DNA from: Catenulispora sp. EB89
GTDB lineage: Bacteria > Actinomycetota > Actinomycetes > Streptomycetales > Catenulisporaceae
Assembly (NCBI RefSeq): GCF_041261445.1
Contig: NZ_JBGCCU010000023.1
Span: forward strand, 124,001 to 188,000
DNA length: 64,000 nucleotides
Direction of reading: 5' to 3'
Shown here in pieces: positions 35,785-43,670 of the stretch (position 1 is its first letter; every line of letters starts with the position of its first letter). The notes below the pieces were generated by a model. It ran no database searches. It worked only from the letters and a program-made list of their open reading frames with translations, and had not been told where the DNA came from. The position numbers and the translations under genes were made by a program.

Positions 35785-36450
35785 ATGCAGAAGTTCGCCA
35801 CCCCCGGCCCGGTCTTCGTCAACCTGGACATCCCCGCCGACAGCGTCCGCGTCATCGCCGCCGACCGCACCGACACCGTCGTCGAGATCGCACCCGCGGA
35901 CGCCTCGAAGCGCCGCGACGTCAAGGCCGCCGGCCAGACCGAGGTCGGTTTCCACGACGGCGTCCTGCGCATCGCGACCGCCGACGCCAATCGGCTGCTC
36001 GGCAGCGGCGCGCTGCGGGTCACGATCGAGGTCCCCGCCGGCTCGCGCATCGAGGGCAAGGCCGGTGCCGCAGAGTTGCACACCACCGGCCGCCTCGGCG
36101 ACGTCGCCTTCGAAGGCGGCTACCGCACCGTCAGCGTCGAGGAGGCCGCGAGCGCGCACCTCAAGGTGCACGCCGGCGACGTCCGCGTGGCCCGCCTGAC
36201 CGGCCCGGCGCAGATCCGCAACGGCCAGGGCGACATCACCATCGCCGAGGCCCACGCCGGCCGCGTCGAGCTGCGCACCGGCCAGGGCGACCTGACGGTC
36301 GTCGCCGCCCCCGGCGTGTCCGGCATCCTGGACGCCGCCACCTCCTGCGGCCGGATCGGCAACGCGCTGCGGAACAGCGAAGGCGCCGGCGCCGGCCTGA
36401 CCGTCAAGGCCACCACCTCGCAGGGCGACATCACCGCCAGCAGCCTCTGA
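35785..36450 (+). CDS. DUF4097-family beta-solenoid-like protein
   Basis: 221 residues beginning MQKFATPGPVFVNLDIP. Repeating beta segments (GSRIEGKAGAAELHTTGRLGD, LKVHAGDVRVARLTGPAQI, RNGQGDITIAEAHAGRVEL, RTGQGDLTVV) match DUF4097, a putative adhesin-like solenoid fold of unknown role. There is no signal peptide, so it is cytoplasmic. AAGGAG precedes the ATG. The promoter region carries phased direct repeats, which suggests specific activation. It is convergent with a membrane protein. Confidence 0.82.
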   Translation: MQKFATPGPVFVNLDIPADSVRVIAADRTDTVVEIAPADASKRRDVKAAGQTEVGFHDGVLRIATADANRLLGSGALRVTIEVPAGSRIEGKAGAAELHTTGRLGDVAFEGGYRTVSVEEAASAHLKVHAGDVRVARLTGPAQIRNGQGDITIAEAHAGRVELRTGQGDLTVVAAPGVSGILDAATSCGRIGNALRNSEGAGAGLTVKATTSQGDITASSL

Positions 36451-36465
36451 GGTGCCCGAGACGAG

Positions 36466-36501
36466 ATCAGCCCCCTGACCGAGCTTGGTCAGGGGGCTGA
36501 T
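36466..36501. terminator. Hairpin between convergent genes
   Basis: A perfect 15-bp stem (36466-36480 with 36487-36501) has a GAGCTT loop. No T-run follows on either strand, so it may be an actinobacterial-type terminator that works without one. It lies between the DUF4097 stop and the membrane-protein stop. Confidence 0.7.
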
Positions 36502-36537
36502 TCCGATGAGAGCGCCGACTGAGAACTTGTTCCGAAC

Positions 36538-37200
36538 CTATTCGCCGACAGTCGTTTCCGGCCCGGACGCGGCTGCCGACGCGGCCGTCGCCGTCGCGGT
36601 CTCACCCGAGTAGAACAACGGGATCCGGTACAGCGCCGGCGGCTCGCCGGGCAGCCCGAGCTCGTGCCAGCGCCGCGAAACCGCGACCCGGACCAGCTTG
36701 CGGGCCCGGGTCAACAGGAACAGCGCGAGCGGCACCTCGATGAACGCCGCCGAGGCCAGGCTTCCCCACACGTCGGACGTGCCCCAGTCGAGCACTATGT
36801 CGAACCACGCGTCGCACAACAACAGTGTCGCGGTGAACACCGCCAGCATGACGACGATCTGCCGCCGCAGCATCGCCGCCACGATCGTCCCGGTCAGGGC
36901 GAGCAGCAGCAGGATGTCGAAGCCGACCCACGCGGCGGACCACGCTTTCGAGCGGTAGCCGGTCGGCATGGAGACCGCCAGGTAGACGATCCAGGCGCCG
37001 AGGCCGGAACAACAGGCCACGAGCACCGTGAGCATGCGCGAGCGCAACCGCTTCACGCGGTGCGGCGCGATGCCGAGTTCGCGGGCCACGTCGAGGATGG
37101 CGGCGGTGGCACCGGTGGCCGTAGTGGCCGTGGAGCTCGCGGTGGCCGCGGTCGCCCCGGCGGCCGGGGATTGAGTAGGAGTCTGCAACGTCGTGTGCAT
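36538..37200 (-). CDS. Four-helix integral membrane protein of unknown function
   Basis: 220 residues from ATG 37200, with GGGGGAG six bases upstream. The N-terminus is an Ala/Thr-rich low-complexity stretch. Four helices follow (MLTVLVACCSGLGAWIVYLA, AAWVGFDILLLLALTGTIVA, IVVMLAVFTATLLLCDAWFDI and ASAAFIEVPLALFLLTRA). The CDAWFD motif in helix three and the overall pattern resemble uncharacterised actinobacterial membrane proteins. It lies 71 bases after the MFS gene on the same strand, so it may be the third gene of that operon. Confidence 0.75.
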   Translation of the reverse strand: MHTTLQTPTQSPAAGATAATASSTATTATGATAAILDVARELGIAPHRVKRLRSRMLTVLVACCSGLGAWIVYLAVSMPTGYRSKAWSAAWVGFDILLLLALTGTIVAAMLRRQIVVMLAVFTATLLLCDAWFDIVLDWGTSDVWGSLASAAFIEVPLALFLLTRARKLVRVAVSRRWHELGLPGEPPALYRIPLFYSGETATATAASAAASGPETTVGE

Positions 37201-37271
37201 GTCGATCTCCCCCACTGCCCGGCCGCGGCGGGGGGTGGTGCCGCGGCCGGGCAGTTCGTGCTGTTCTGGTG

Positions 37272-38816
37272 TCAGTGTGCGAAGACCGGGACCGCGTCCT
37301 CGACGGTGTCGGCGTTCCCCGCACCGGTGCCGGTGCCGGAGCCGCCTTCGGGGCGGCCGCCGTGCTGCTGCGGCCGGGCGTTGATCAGCACGCCCGCCGA
37401 GATCGCCGCGACGGTCAGCAGGCCGGCCGCGATCCAGTAGGCGACGGAGAAGCCGTGGACCATGGCCGAGAGCTTCAGCTGCGCGCCGCCCGCCGCGGAG
37501 TGGACGCCCGCGGCGTGGCTCTTGGCGTAGTTCGCGGTGGCGCTGTTGGCGATGGTGCTCAGCAGCGAGGTGCCGATCGCGCCGCCGACCTGCTGGGACG
37601 TGCTGACCATCGCCGAGGCGACGCCGGCGTCCTGCGGCCGGACGCCGTGGGTCGCCAGGTTCATGGCCGGCATGAACACCAGGCCCATGCCGAAGCCGAG
37701 CATCAGCAGCGCGGGCAGGACGTGCGTGGGGTAGGAGCCGCCGACCGAGATCTGGGTCAGGATCAGCATCGCCAGCGCGGCGATCACGGCGCCGGGCACC
37801 ATCAGGAACTTGGTCGGGACCTTGGGCAGCAGCCGGACGGCGACCTGCGTCGCACCGGCCATCATGCCCACGACCATCGGCAGGAACGCCAGGCCGCTCT
37901 TGAGCGGGCTGTAGCCCAGCACGACCTGCAGGTAGTAGGTGAGGAACAGGAACGCGCCGAACATCGCGACCACTGCGATGCCGATGGTCAGGTACGCGCC
38001 GCCGCGGTTGCGGTCGGTGATGACGCGCAGCGGGAGCAGCGGGGCGGCCACGCGGGTCTGGGAGAAGACGAACGCCGCGAGCAGCACCACCGCGCCGATG
38101 ATGAAGCCGAGCGTGGTGGTCGAGCTCCAGCCGTCGGTCTCGGCCTTGTTGAAGCCGTAGACCAGTGAGGCCAGTCCGGCGCCGGCCAGCACGATGCCCA
38201 GGATGTCCAGGCGGTTGTGGTTGCGGGTGCCCTCGGGCTCCTTGATCTCGAAGACCGCGCCGGCCACCGCGACCACGGCGAACAGGACGTTGACGTACAG
38301 CGTCCAGCGCCAGTTCGCGTACTCGGTGAGCAGGCCGCCGAGCAGCAGGCCGACGGCCGCGCCGCCGCCGGAGATGGCGCCGTAGATGCCGAAGGCCTTG
38401 GCGCGCTCCTTCGGCTGCGTGAAGGTGACGGTCAGCAGCGACAGCGCCGCCGGGGCGAGGATCGCGCCGAACGCGCCCTGCAGTGCGCGGGCGCCGAGCA
38501 GCATGGCGGTGTTGACGGCCGCACCGCCCAGCGCGGAGGCGCCGGCGAAGCCGATCAGGCCGATGAGGAAGGCGCGGCGGCGTCCCCAGCGGTCGGCGAT
38601 GCGTCCGCCGAACAGCAGCAGACCGCCGAAGGCCAGGGCGTAGGCGGTCACCACCCACTGCCGGTTGGCGTCGGATATGCCCAGGTCGCGCTGGGCGGAC
38701 GGGAGGGCGATGTTCACGATGGTGCCGTCCAGGACGACCATCAGCTGGGCCAGGGCGATGAAGGCCAGGGCCCGCCACCGCCTCGGGTCGAGGACTTGTG
38801 CTGTCGACTCGGTCAT
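37272..38816 (-). CDS. MFS drug:H+ antiporter, DHA2 (14-helix) family
   Basis: 514 residues. ATG 38816 overlaps the stop of the upstream TetR gene (ATGA). Motif A is GGRIADRWGRRRAFLIG and motif C lies around GISGGG-like GAISGGGAAVGLLLGG. The N-terminal helix has LMVVLDGTIVNIALPS, with the acidic residue of motif D1 as in QacA/EmrB-like exporters. The C-terminal tail is Gly-rich. Its neighbour and translational coupling indicate a TetR-controlled efflux pump. The substrate is unknown. Confidence 0.92.
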   Translation of the reverse strand: MTESTAQVLDPRRWRALAFIALAQLMVVLDGTIVNIALPSAQRDLGISDANRQWVVTAYALAFGGLLLFGGRIADRWGRRRAFLIGLIGFAGASALGGAAVNTAMLLGARALQGAFGAILAPAALSLLTVTFTQPKERAKAFGIYGAISGGGAAVGLLLGGLLTEYANWRWTLYVNVLFAVVAVAGAVFEIKEPEGTRNHNRLDILGIVLAGAGLASLVYGFNKAETDGWSSTTTLGFIIGAVVLLAAFVFSQTRVAAPLLPLRVITDRNRGGAYLTIGIAVVAMFGAFLFLTYYLQVVLGYSPLKSGLAFLPMVVGMMAGATQVAVRLLPKVPTKFLMVPGAVIAALAMLILTQISVGGSYPTHVLPALLMLGFGMGLVFMPAMNLATHGVRPQDAGVASAMVSTSQQVGGAIGTSLLSTIANSATANYAKSHAAGVHSAAGGAQLKLSAMVHGFSVAYWIAAGLLTVAAISAGVLINARPQQHGGRPEGGSGTGTGAGNADTVEDAVPVFAH

Positions 38817-39508
38817 GACGAGAGGGTCCTTGTCTTCGTGGGACTTTCGGTGGGGCTTGGGGCAGGGCTCTGGGTACCGCCCTGGTTCGGGGCGGTGACC
38901 AGGGGGAGCACGATCTGGTCCAGGATCTTCTGGATGAACGTCGCGTCGGGCGTCCGGCCGGTCATGATCATCCGGTGGAAGGCCATGGACGGGACGATGT
39001 CCGAGATCAGCTCGTAGTTCGGGACCGGCGCGATCTCGCCGCGCTCGATCGCCCGCTCGAAGACGGTGCGGAACACCTTCTTGCGCGGGGCGATGAACTG
39101 CTCGGCGAACACCTCGCGCAGCTTCGCGTCGCGCACCAGGCCCGAGACCAGCCCGGCCTGGACCTCGGTGCGGAAGGTGTCCTCGGGGTCGTGGAAGTGG
39201 CAGGTCAGCGCGACCAGGTCGCCGCGCAGCGTGCCGGTGTCGGGCAGCTCCAGCGCCGCCTTCATCCGGCCGATCGCGTCGACGACCAGCTCGGCCTTGC
39301 CGGCCCAGCGGCGGTAGCACGTCGCCTTGCCGGCTCCGGCGCGCGCGGCCACGGCGTCGATGGTCAGGCGGTCGTAGCCGACGTCGGCCAGCAGCTCCAG
39401 CGCGGCCTGGCACAGCGCGTCGTCCCGGGACGAGTCGCGCTTGCGCCCGGGGGCGTGGCCGGCCTGCGTCGTCTCGGCGGTGCCGGTACTGGTGATGGTC
39501 TGGGTCAT
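38813..39508 (-). CDS. TetR-family repressor of the MFS efflux gene
   Basis: 231 residues from ATG 39508 (GGGGTGAG upstream). The HTH is at about 30-75: DDALCQAALELLADVGYDRL, then TIDAVAARAGAGKATCYRRW. The C-terminal domain resembles TetR_C_16-like (DIVPSMAFHRMIMTGR). Its stop overlaps the MFS start by four bases. A perfect 18-bp palindrome lies 82 bases upstream, at a suitable autoregulatory position. Confidence 0.9.
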   Translation of the reverse strand: MTQTITSTGTAETTQAGHAPGRKRDSSRDDALCQAALELLADVGYDRLTIDAVAARAGAGKATCYRRWAGKAELVVDAIGRMKAALELPDTGTLRGDLVALTCHFHDPEDTFRTEVQAGLVSGLVRDAKLREVFAEQFIAPRKKVFRTVFERAIERGEIAPVPNYELISDIVPSMAFHRMIMTGRTPDATFIQKILDQIVLPLVTAPNQGGTQSPAPSPTESPTKTRTLSS

Positions 39509-39589
39509 CGGTGCTCACCCCACTCTCTGCGGTAGGAGTTGCTGAACGAATCTGTATCGGAACGGTGTCGTCTCGGAACTCCATCGTAT

Positions 39590-39607
39590 CGAAACGGATC
39601 CGTTTCG
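39590..39607. promoter_or_regulatory. Perfect 18-bp palindrome, probable TetR operator
   Basis: CGAAACGGATCCGTTTCG is fully self-complementary. It lies upstream of the TetR-MFS operon, with looser ATCGGAAC and CTCGGAAC half-site-like sequences between it and the gene. Confidence 0.8.
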
Positions 39608-39616
39608 CAAACACGA

Positions 39617-39655
39617 AGCCCGGGGCGGCCACTGTGACAGTGGCCACTCCGGGCT
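39617..39655. terminator. Long hairpin downstream of the CMD gene
   Basis: AGCCCGG/CCGGGCT outer arms (39617-39623 and 39649-39655) enclose GGCCACTGT/ACAGTGGCC. The structure follows the minus-strand CMD gene, ending 26 bases after its stop, and probably terminates that transcript before the TetR promoter. Confidence 0.7.
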
Positions 39656-39680
39656 CGATCCGGGGTGGTTCCGAAGACGG

Positions 39681-40544
39681 CTACTCGCCGGCCGCGTCCC
39701 GCTCGGCGAACACCTCGCGCGCCGCCGCGATGCCGTTCAGCGCCGCGGGGAACCCGGCGTATCCGGCCATCTGCATGATCGCCTCGACCGCCTCCTCGCG
39801 GGTGCCGCCGACGTTGAGCAGGCCGTGGAGGTGCACGCGCAGCTGCGCGGCGGCGGTGCCCAGCGCCGTGCAGGCGGCGACCGTGGCCAGCTCGCGGGTC
39901 TTCAGGTCCAGGCCCGGCCGGGAGTAGATGTCGGCGAAGGAGAACTCGACCAGCAGCCGCGCGAAGTCCGGCGCGACCGGGGCCAGCGCCGCCAGCACCC
40001 GCTCGCCGGCCTGGCCGTCGATGGCCTGCAGCGCGGCCAGGCCCCGCGCGTAGCGCTGCTCGGCGGTCTCGGGCTCGTCGGCGGGAGCGGCGGCGGGGGC
40101 CGGAACCGGGGACCAGTCCAGGTCGGTCCGGTCCGCGAAGGCGGCCCTGGCGACGCCGAGCCCGTTGAGCGCCGCGGGGAACCCGGCGTACACGGTCATG
40201 TGGATGATCACCTCGACGATCTCGGTCGGCGTGACCCCGACGTTGAGTGCGCCGTCGATGTGCAGCCGCAGCTGCGGGGCGGCCGTGCCCAGGGCGGTGA
40301 GCGCGGCGATGTTGAGGATCTGGCGCTGCGGCAGCGTCAGCCCGGGCCGGGAGTAGATGTCGGCGTAGAACTCGACGGTCAGCCGCGCCAGATCGGGCGC
40401 GATGTCGGCCATACCGGCCAGCACCCGGGCCGTGTTCTCCCCGCCGACCTGCGTGAGCAGGGCCAGGCCGCGGTCGTAGCGGTCGTCGCGGGCGTCGGGC
40501 CGGGGCTCGGGGGCGCTGTCGGACGGGGACGCGGTGCCGGTCAT
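39681..40544 (-). CDS. Fused double carboxymuconolactone decarboxylase (CMD) domain protein
   Basis: 287 residues with two tandem CMD domains (about 20-130 and 165-280). Each has SRPGL.L..R.., ALGTAA.QLR.H..G.LNVG and AGFPAALNG blocks. The AhpD-type CxxC redox pair is absent, so these are closer to 4-carboxymuconolactone decarboxylases. The Pro/Ala-rich linker (PVPAPAAAPADEPET) joins the copies. Internal duplication is clear because AALNG.(G/A).AR..FA.R ends both halves. The reaction is unknown. AAGGAG precedes ATG 40544, 39 bases after the NYN gene. Confidence 0.85.
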   Translation of the reverse strand: MTGTASPSDSAPEPRPDARDDRYDRGLALLTQVGGENTARVLAGMADIAPDLARLTVEFYADIYSRPGLTLPQRQILNIAALTALGTAAPQLRLHIDGALNVGVTPTEIVEVIIHMTVYAGFPAALNGLGVARAAFADRTDLDWSPVPAPAAAPADEPETAEQRYARGLAALQAIDGQAGERVLAALAPVAPDFARLLVEFSFADIYSRPGLDLKTRELATVAACTALGTAAAQLRVHLHGLLNVGGTREEAVEAIMQMAGYAGFPAALNGIAAAREVFAERDAAGE

Positions 40545-40583
40545 GGGTCTGCTCCTTCTCGTCCTTCTCGCCGCTGTTACCGC

Positions 40584-41348
40584 CTACGCCCGCGACTCGT
40601 AGCGCTTGTCCCGAACGCGGATCTGGGCCGAGGCGCCGTCGCCGGCGCTGCGGCGGTCGACGTCGAACAGGCCGGTGGCGATCACCAGGTTGCTGAGCTT
40701 GGGGAAGCCGTAGGTGCGGGAGTCGAAGTCCGGCTGCTGGTTCGTCAGGATCTGGCCCACGCTCGACAGGCCGGCCCAGCCGTCCTCGTCGCTGGCCGCC
40801 TCCACCGCGTTGCGCAGCAGGGTCACGAGCTTCGCGTCGCCGCGCAGCTTCGACGTCTCGGTCCGGGTGGCCGGCTTCGCCGCGGTCTCCGGGACGACCT
40901 CGTCGGTGAACGCGAGGTTCTCGGTGTAGATGAACTTGTCGCACGCCGCGACGAACGGCTTCGGCGTCTTGCGCTCCCCGAACCCGTAGACGATCAGACC
41001 GGACTCCCGGATCCTGGCGGCCAGACGGGTGAAGTCGCTGTCCGAGGACACGATGCAGAACCCGTCGAAGCGGCCCGAATACAGCAGGTCCATCGCGTCG
41101 ATGACCATCGCGGCGTCGGTGGCGTTCTTGCCGGAGGTGTAGGCGAACTGCTGGATCGGCTGGATGCTCAGCGCGAGCAGGTGCTCCTTCCAACCCTTGA
41201 GGCTGGTGCCGGTCCAGTCGCCGTAGGCGCGCTTGACGTGCGCCGTCCCGTACTTGGCGATCTCGGCGAGCAGCGTCTCGGCGTTGCCGGGCTGGGCGTT
41301 GTCGGCGTCGATCAGCACCGCAAGCTTGACCGGGTTCTCGGTGACCAC
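40584..41348 (-). CDS. NYN-domain (LabA/DUF88-like) putative ribonuclease with C-terminal OST-HTH-like domain
   Basis: 254 residues from GTG 41348 (AGGGAGC upstream). The PIN-like NYN fold is shown by KLAVLIDADNAQPG at residues 8-21, conserved Asp in SGKNATDAAMVIDAMDLL, and FCIVSSDSDFTRLAARIRE (SSDSDF), which are the acidic metal-binding residues. The C-terminal third (LVTLLRNAVEAASDEDGWAG, FDSRTYGFPKLSNLV) resembles OST-HTH/LOTUS RNA-binding modules. The predicted role is RNA binding or cleavage. It is likely co-transcribed with the CMD gene. Confidence 0.85.
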   Translation of the reverse strand: MVTENPVKLAVLIDADNAQPGNAETLLAEIAKYGTAHVKRAYGDWTGTSLKGWKEHLLALSIQPIQQFAYTSGKNATDAAMVIDAMDLLYSGRFDGFCIVSSDSDFTRLAARIRESGLIVYGFGERKTPKPFVAACDKFIYTENLAFTDEVVPETAAKPATRTETSKLRGDAKLVTLLRNAVEAASDEDGWAGLSSVGQILTNQQPDFDSRTYGFPKLSNLVIATGLFDVDRRSAGDGASAQIRVRDKRYESRA

Positions 41349-41401
41349 GGGTTCTGCTCCCTTCGACGCCGTCTACGATAGCTGTCAACGTCGCACCGGC
41401 T

Positions 41402-41436
41402 GCGCGTGCCGCGGTCCGGCAGACCGCGGCACGCGC
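41402..41436. terminator. Perfect 15-bp hairpin downstream of the PBP4-like gene
   Basis: 41402-41416 pairs with 41422-41436 around a CGGCA loop. It lies eight bases after the carboxypeptidase stop (minus strand) and upstream of the NYN gene. There is no T-run; it is probably a terminator. Confidence 0.65.
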
Positions 41437-41443
41437 GTGCCGC

Positions 41444-42793
41444 CTACGACCAGCAGCCGTTGACCGTCGCCGCGAGGCCGTCGAACGTGTGCTTGATGTC
41501 GCTGTTGGCGGTGGTGGCGTTGTTCTCCACGAACGAGAAGACCTTCCAGCGGCCGTCCTCGCCCTTGGTGAAGCCGCTCAGCGCTATGGCGCCGGTCAGC
41601 GTGCCGGTCTTGGCCATGACCTTGCCGACCGCGCACTTCGACTCGGGGGTGGTGAAGCGGTCCCACTCCGGGCCCAGCGTGCTGCCCGCCTCGCCGGCCA
41701 CGGGCAGGCCGTCCACGATGGGCTTGAGCAGCCAACTGTACGCCGGGTCGCTGTCCACCTGGAGGATCTTCGAGATGGTCTCGGCGGACAGGCGGTCGGA
41801 GCGCGAGAGCCCGCTGCCGTCGTAGTTCTGGAAGCCCGGCAGCGGGACGTCGTAGACGTCGGTCAGGATCTGCCGGACCACGGCCGCGCCGTCGTCGAAG
41901 GTCGCCGGGCGGCCGGCGCCGATGGCGGTCATCCGGAGCAGGGTCTCGGCGATGTCGTTGTCGCTCTTCTTGAGCATCTGGTGGACGATCGCGGACAGCG
42001 GCGGGGAGTAGTGCACGGCCACGGGTACGTCCGCGCCGCTGGCCTGGCCGTGCGTCACGTCGCCGGTGACGGTCAGGCCCTGCGCGGCCAGCTGTTTGGC
42101 GAAGACCTGGCCGGCGTCGACCGAGGTGTCCGTCACGCTGTGCTCGTCGACCACCAGAGCCCGCACCGGCGCGATCGTGGAGCCGTCGTAGTAGCCGGAG
42201 TTCCAGCCGGTGGCCAGGGTCGGCTCGGGGAACAGGCTGTCGTCGACCTGGACCTGCACCGAGCTGACGCCGGCGTGCTTCAGGGCGGCGACCGCGGTGG
42301 TGGCCAGCGCGGTGAGGTCGGCGGTGCTCAGGACCCGGTCGCCGCCGCCGACGAGGGTGAGCGTGCCGTCCTGGTAGACGACTTTGGTGGTGAACCGGTG
42401 GTCGGGCCCGAGCACGGTCAGCGCCGCGGTGGTGGTGGCGAGCTTCATGTTGGACGCGGGCATCAGCGTCGTCGCGGCGTTGTGGCCCCAGACGTCCTGC
42501 CCGGACCCGGCGTCCACGACGACCCCGCTCAGCGTGCTGCCGGCCAGGCGCGGGTCCTGGATCCGGGCGTCGAGGTTCTTCGCTATCTGATCATCGGCGG
42601 AGTCCAGCGCGCGGTGTGCGGTGGCGGTGCCGGCGGGCTTCGCGGCGGCGAACGCCGTGCCCTGGCCGATCAGCACGGCGGTGGCGACCGGCACGGTCAG
42701 CGCGAGGACGGCGGCCCGGCGAGCCGTCGCGCGGCCGGTCTTGGCCTTGCGGCGGCTCTTGGAGCTGGTGGAACTGTTGGAACTGGATGACAT
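41444..42793 (-). CDS. D-alanyl-D-alanine carboxypeptidase/endopeptidase (PBP4, peptidase S13)
   Basis: A secreted or membrane-anchored penicillin-binding protein that trims peptidoglycan peptides. 449 residues. ATG 42793 (MSSSSNSS) has GGGGAA eight bases upstream and is favoured over the ATG at 42808. A Ser/Lys-rich n-region and hydrophobic segment (AAVLALTVPVATAVLIGQG) form the export signal. Catalytic motifs are SxxK Ser114-Lys117 (PASNMK), SxN in KKSDNDIAE, and KTG in MAKTGTL. The inserted domain typical of S13 enzymes lies between the first two motifs. Confidence 0.93.
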   Translation of the reverse strand: MSSSSNSSTSSKSRRKAKTGRATARRAAVLALTVPVATAVLIGQGTAFAAAKPAGTATAHRALDSADDQIAKNLDARIQDPRLAGSTLSGVVVDAGSGQDVWGHNAATTLMPASNMKLATTTAALTVLGPDHRFTTKVVYQDGTLTLVGGGDRVLSTADLTALATTAVAALKHAGVSSVQVQVDDSLFPEPTLATGWNSGYYDGSTIAPVRALVVDEHSVTDTSVDAGQVFAKQLAAQGLTVTGDVTHGQASGADVPVAVHYSPPLSAIVHQMLKKSDNDIAETLLRMTAIGAGRPATFDDGAAVVRQILTDVYDVPLPGFQNYDGSGLSRSDRLSAETISKILQVDSDPAYSWLLKPIVDGLPVAGEAGSTLGPEWDRFTTPESKCAVGKVMAKTGTLTGAIALSGFTKGEDGRWKVFSFVENNATTANSDIKHTFDGLAATVNGCWS

Positions 42794-42862
42794 ACGCGGG
42801 TTCCCCATGAGTTGTGAGTGTGTTGATATTCCGGCCGAACCCACTGACGGGCCGCCGGGAAC

Positions 42863-42898
42863 GGCTTCGCCCCGGGAAGCCCATCCCGGGGCGAAGCC
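42863..42898 (-). terminator. Perfect 14-bp hairpin after the AMIN-like gene
   Basis: 42863-42876 pairs with 42885-42898 around an eight-base loop. It lies 26 bases downstream of the AMIN-like gene stop (minus strand) and upstream of the PBP4 promoter. Confidence 0.7.
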
Positions 42899-42923
42899 AC
42901 AGTGCGACGCGGCGGACGAGCCG

Positions 42924-43409
42924 CTAGTGGGCGACGTCGATCGCCAGGTGGGTCGAGTCGAGCACGGTGACCGTGTAGCTGGACGCGTGGTCCAGGCCGA
43001 TGCCCACCTGGGTGTAGCCCTCGAAGGAGGTCAGCTCGGCCACGGCCGCGACCTCGGGGTCACCGGTGGTGATCTGGGTCGGGCCGCTGAAGCCGCTGAT
43101 GTCCGACGGGTTCAGCTCGACGTTGAGGTAGGTGTTGGAGTTGGGCAGGGTGACGTCCTTGCCCGAGCCGTCCCGGGTCAGCTCGTCGGTGGGCGTCACG
43201 GTGTAACCCGGGATGCTGCTCACATTGAGGATGACGCGGTCGTAGGTCGAGTAGCTCTGCACACTGAGCCCCAGCAGGTGGGATCCCGCATCGGCGGTGT
43301 GCGCGGACGCGTTCGCCGGCAGCGCCGCCGCCAGGCTCAGCCCGATCGCGCCCATCACGACGGCCGCCTGCCGGCCGCCGCGCCCCGTTACCCCGTACTT
43401 CGAAAGCAT
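42924..43409 (-). CDS. Secreted AMIN-like domain protein
   Basis: 161 residues from ATG 43409 (GGAAGGG upstream). The signal peptide runs to about residue 36 (VVMGAIGLSLAAALPANASA). The mature part has YDRVILNVSSIPGYTV, LTRDGSGKDVTL and a final VLDSTHLAIDVAH, the pattern of the actinobacterial AMIN-like domain, which is thought to bind cell-wall glycans. The following PBP4 gene on the same strand acts on the same polymer, but a hairpin separates them. Confidence 0.75.
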   Translation of the reverse strand: MLSKYGVTGRGGRQAAVVMGAIGLSLAAALPANASAHTADAGSHLLGLSVQSYSTYDRVILNVSSIPGYTVTPTDELTRDGSGKDVTLPNSNTYLNVELNPSDISGFSGPTQITTGDPEVAAVAELTSFEGYTQVGIGLDHASSYTVTVLDSTHLAIDVAH

Positions 43410-43572
43410 GATGAAGTTCCCTTCCGCACTGCGCGCGCGAGAACCGCGCGCCCCCATTTTCCGTCAACCGGTGGAGACCACCGGCGGGACCACTGTACGG
43501 CGCGGGCGGCGTCGCGGGCGATGCAAGTTCAACGCGTCCGTCGCAGGTCGAAGGTGTACCCGGGGGTGTTCA

Positions 43573-43585
43573 GAGGTCTGACCTC
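43573..43585. promoter_or_regulatory. GAGGTC-T-GACCTC palindrome in the intergenic space
   Basis: A perfect 6-bp inverted repeat lies between the AMIN-like gene start and the esterase stop, about 160 bases upstream of the AMIN-like start. The role is uncertain. Confidence 0.3.
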
Positions 43586-43670
43586 AAGACCTTGTCCGTG
43601 GCATTCCGTTGCTTCGCCGGAGCGTCGTATTTCCGCCACGGATCCGGTCGCGCGGCACGACGCCCACGTC

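Noticed and set aside
37272-39647. A continuous 791-codon frame that looks like a regulator-transporter fusion
   Set aside because: The upstream part is an out-of-frame shadow of the TetR gene; the MFS start at 38816 overlaps the TetR stop and has its own ribosome-binding site.
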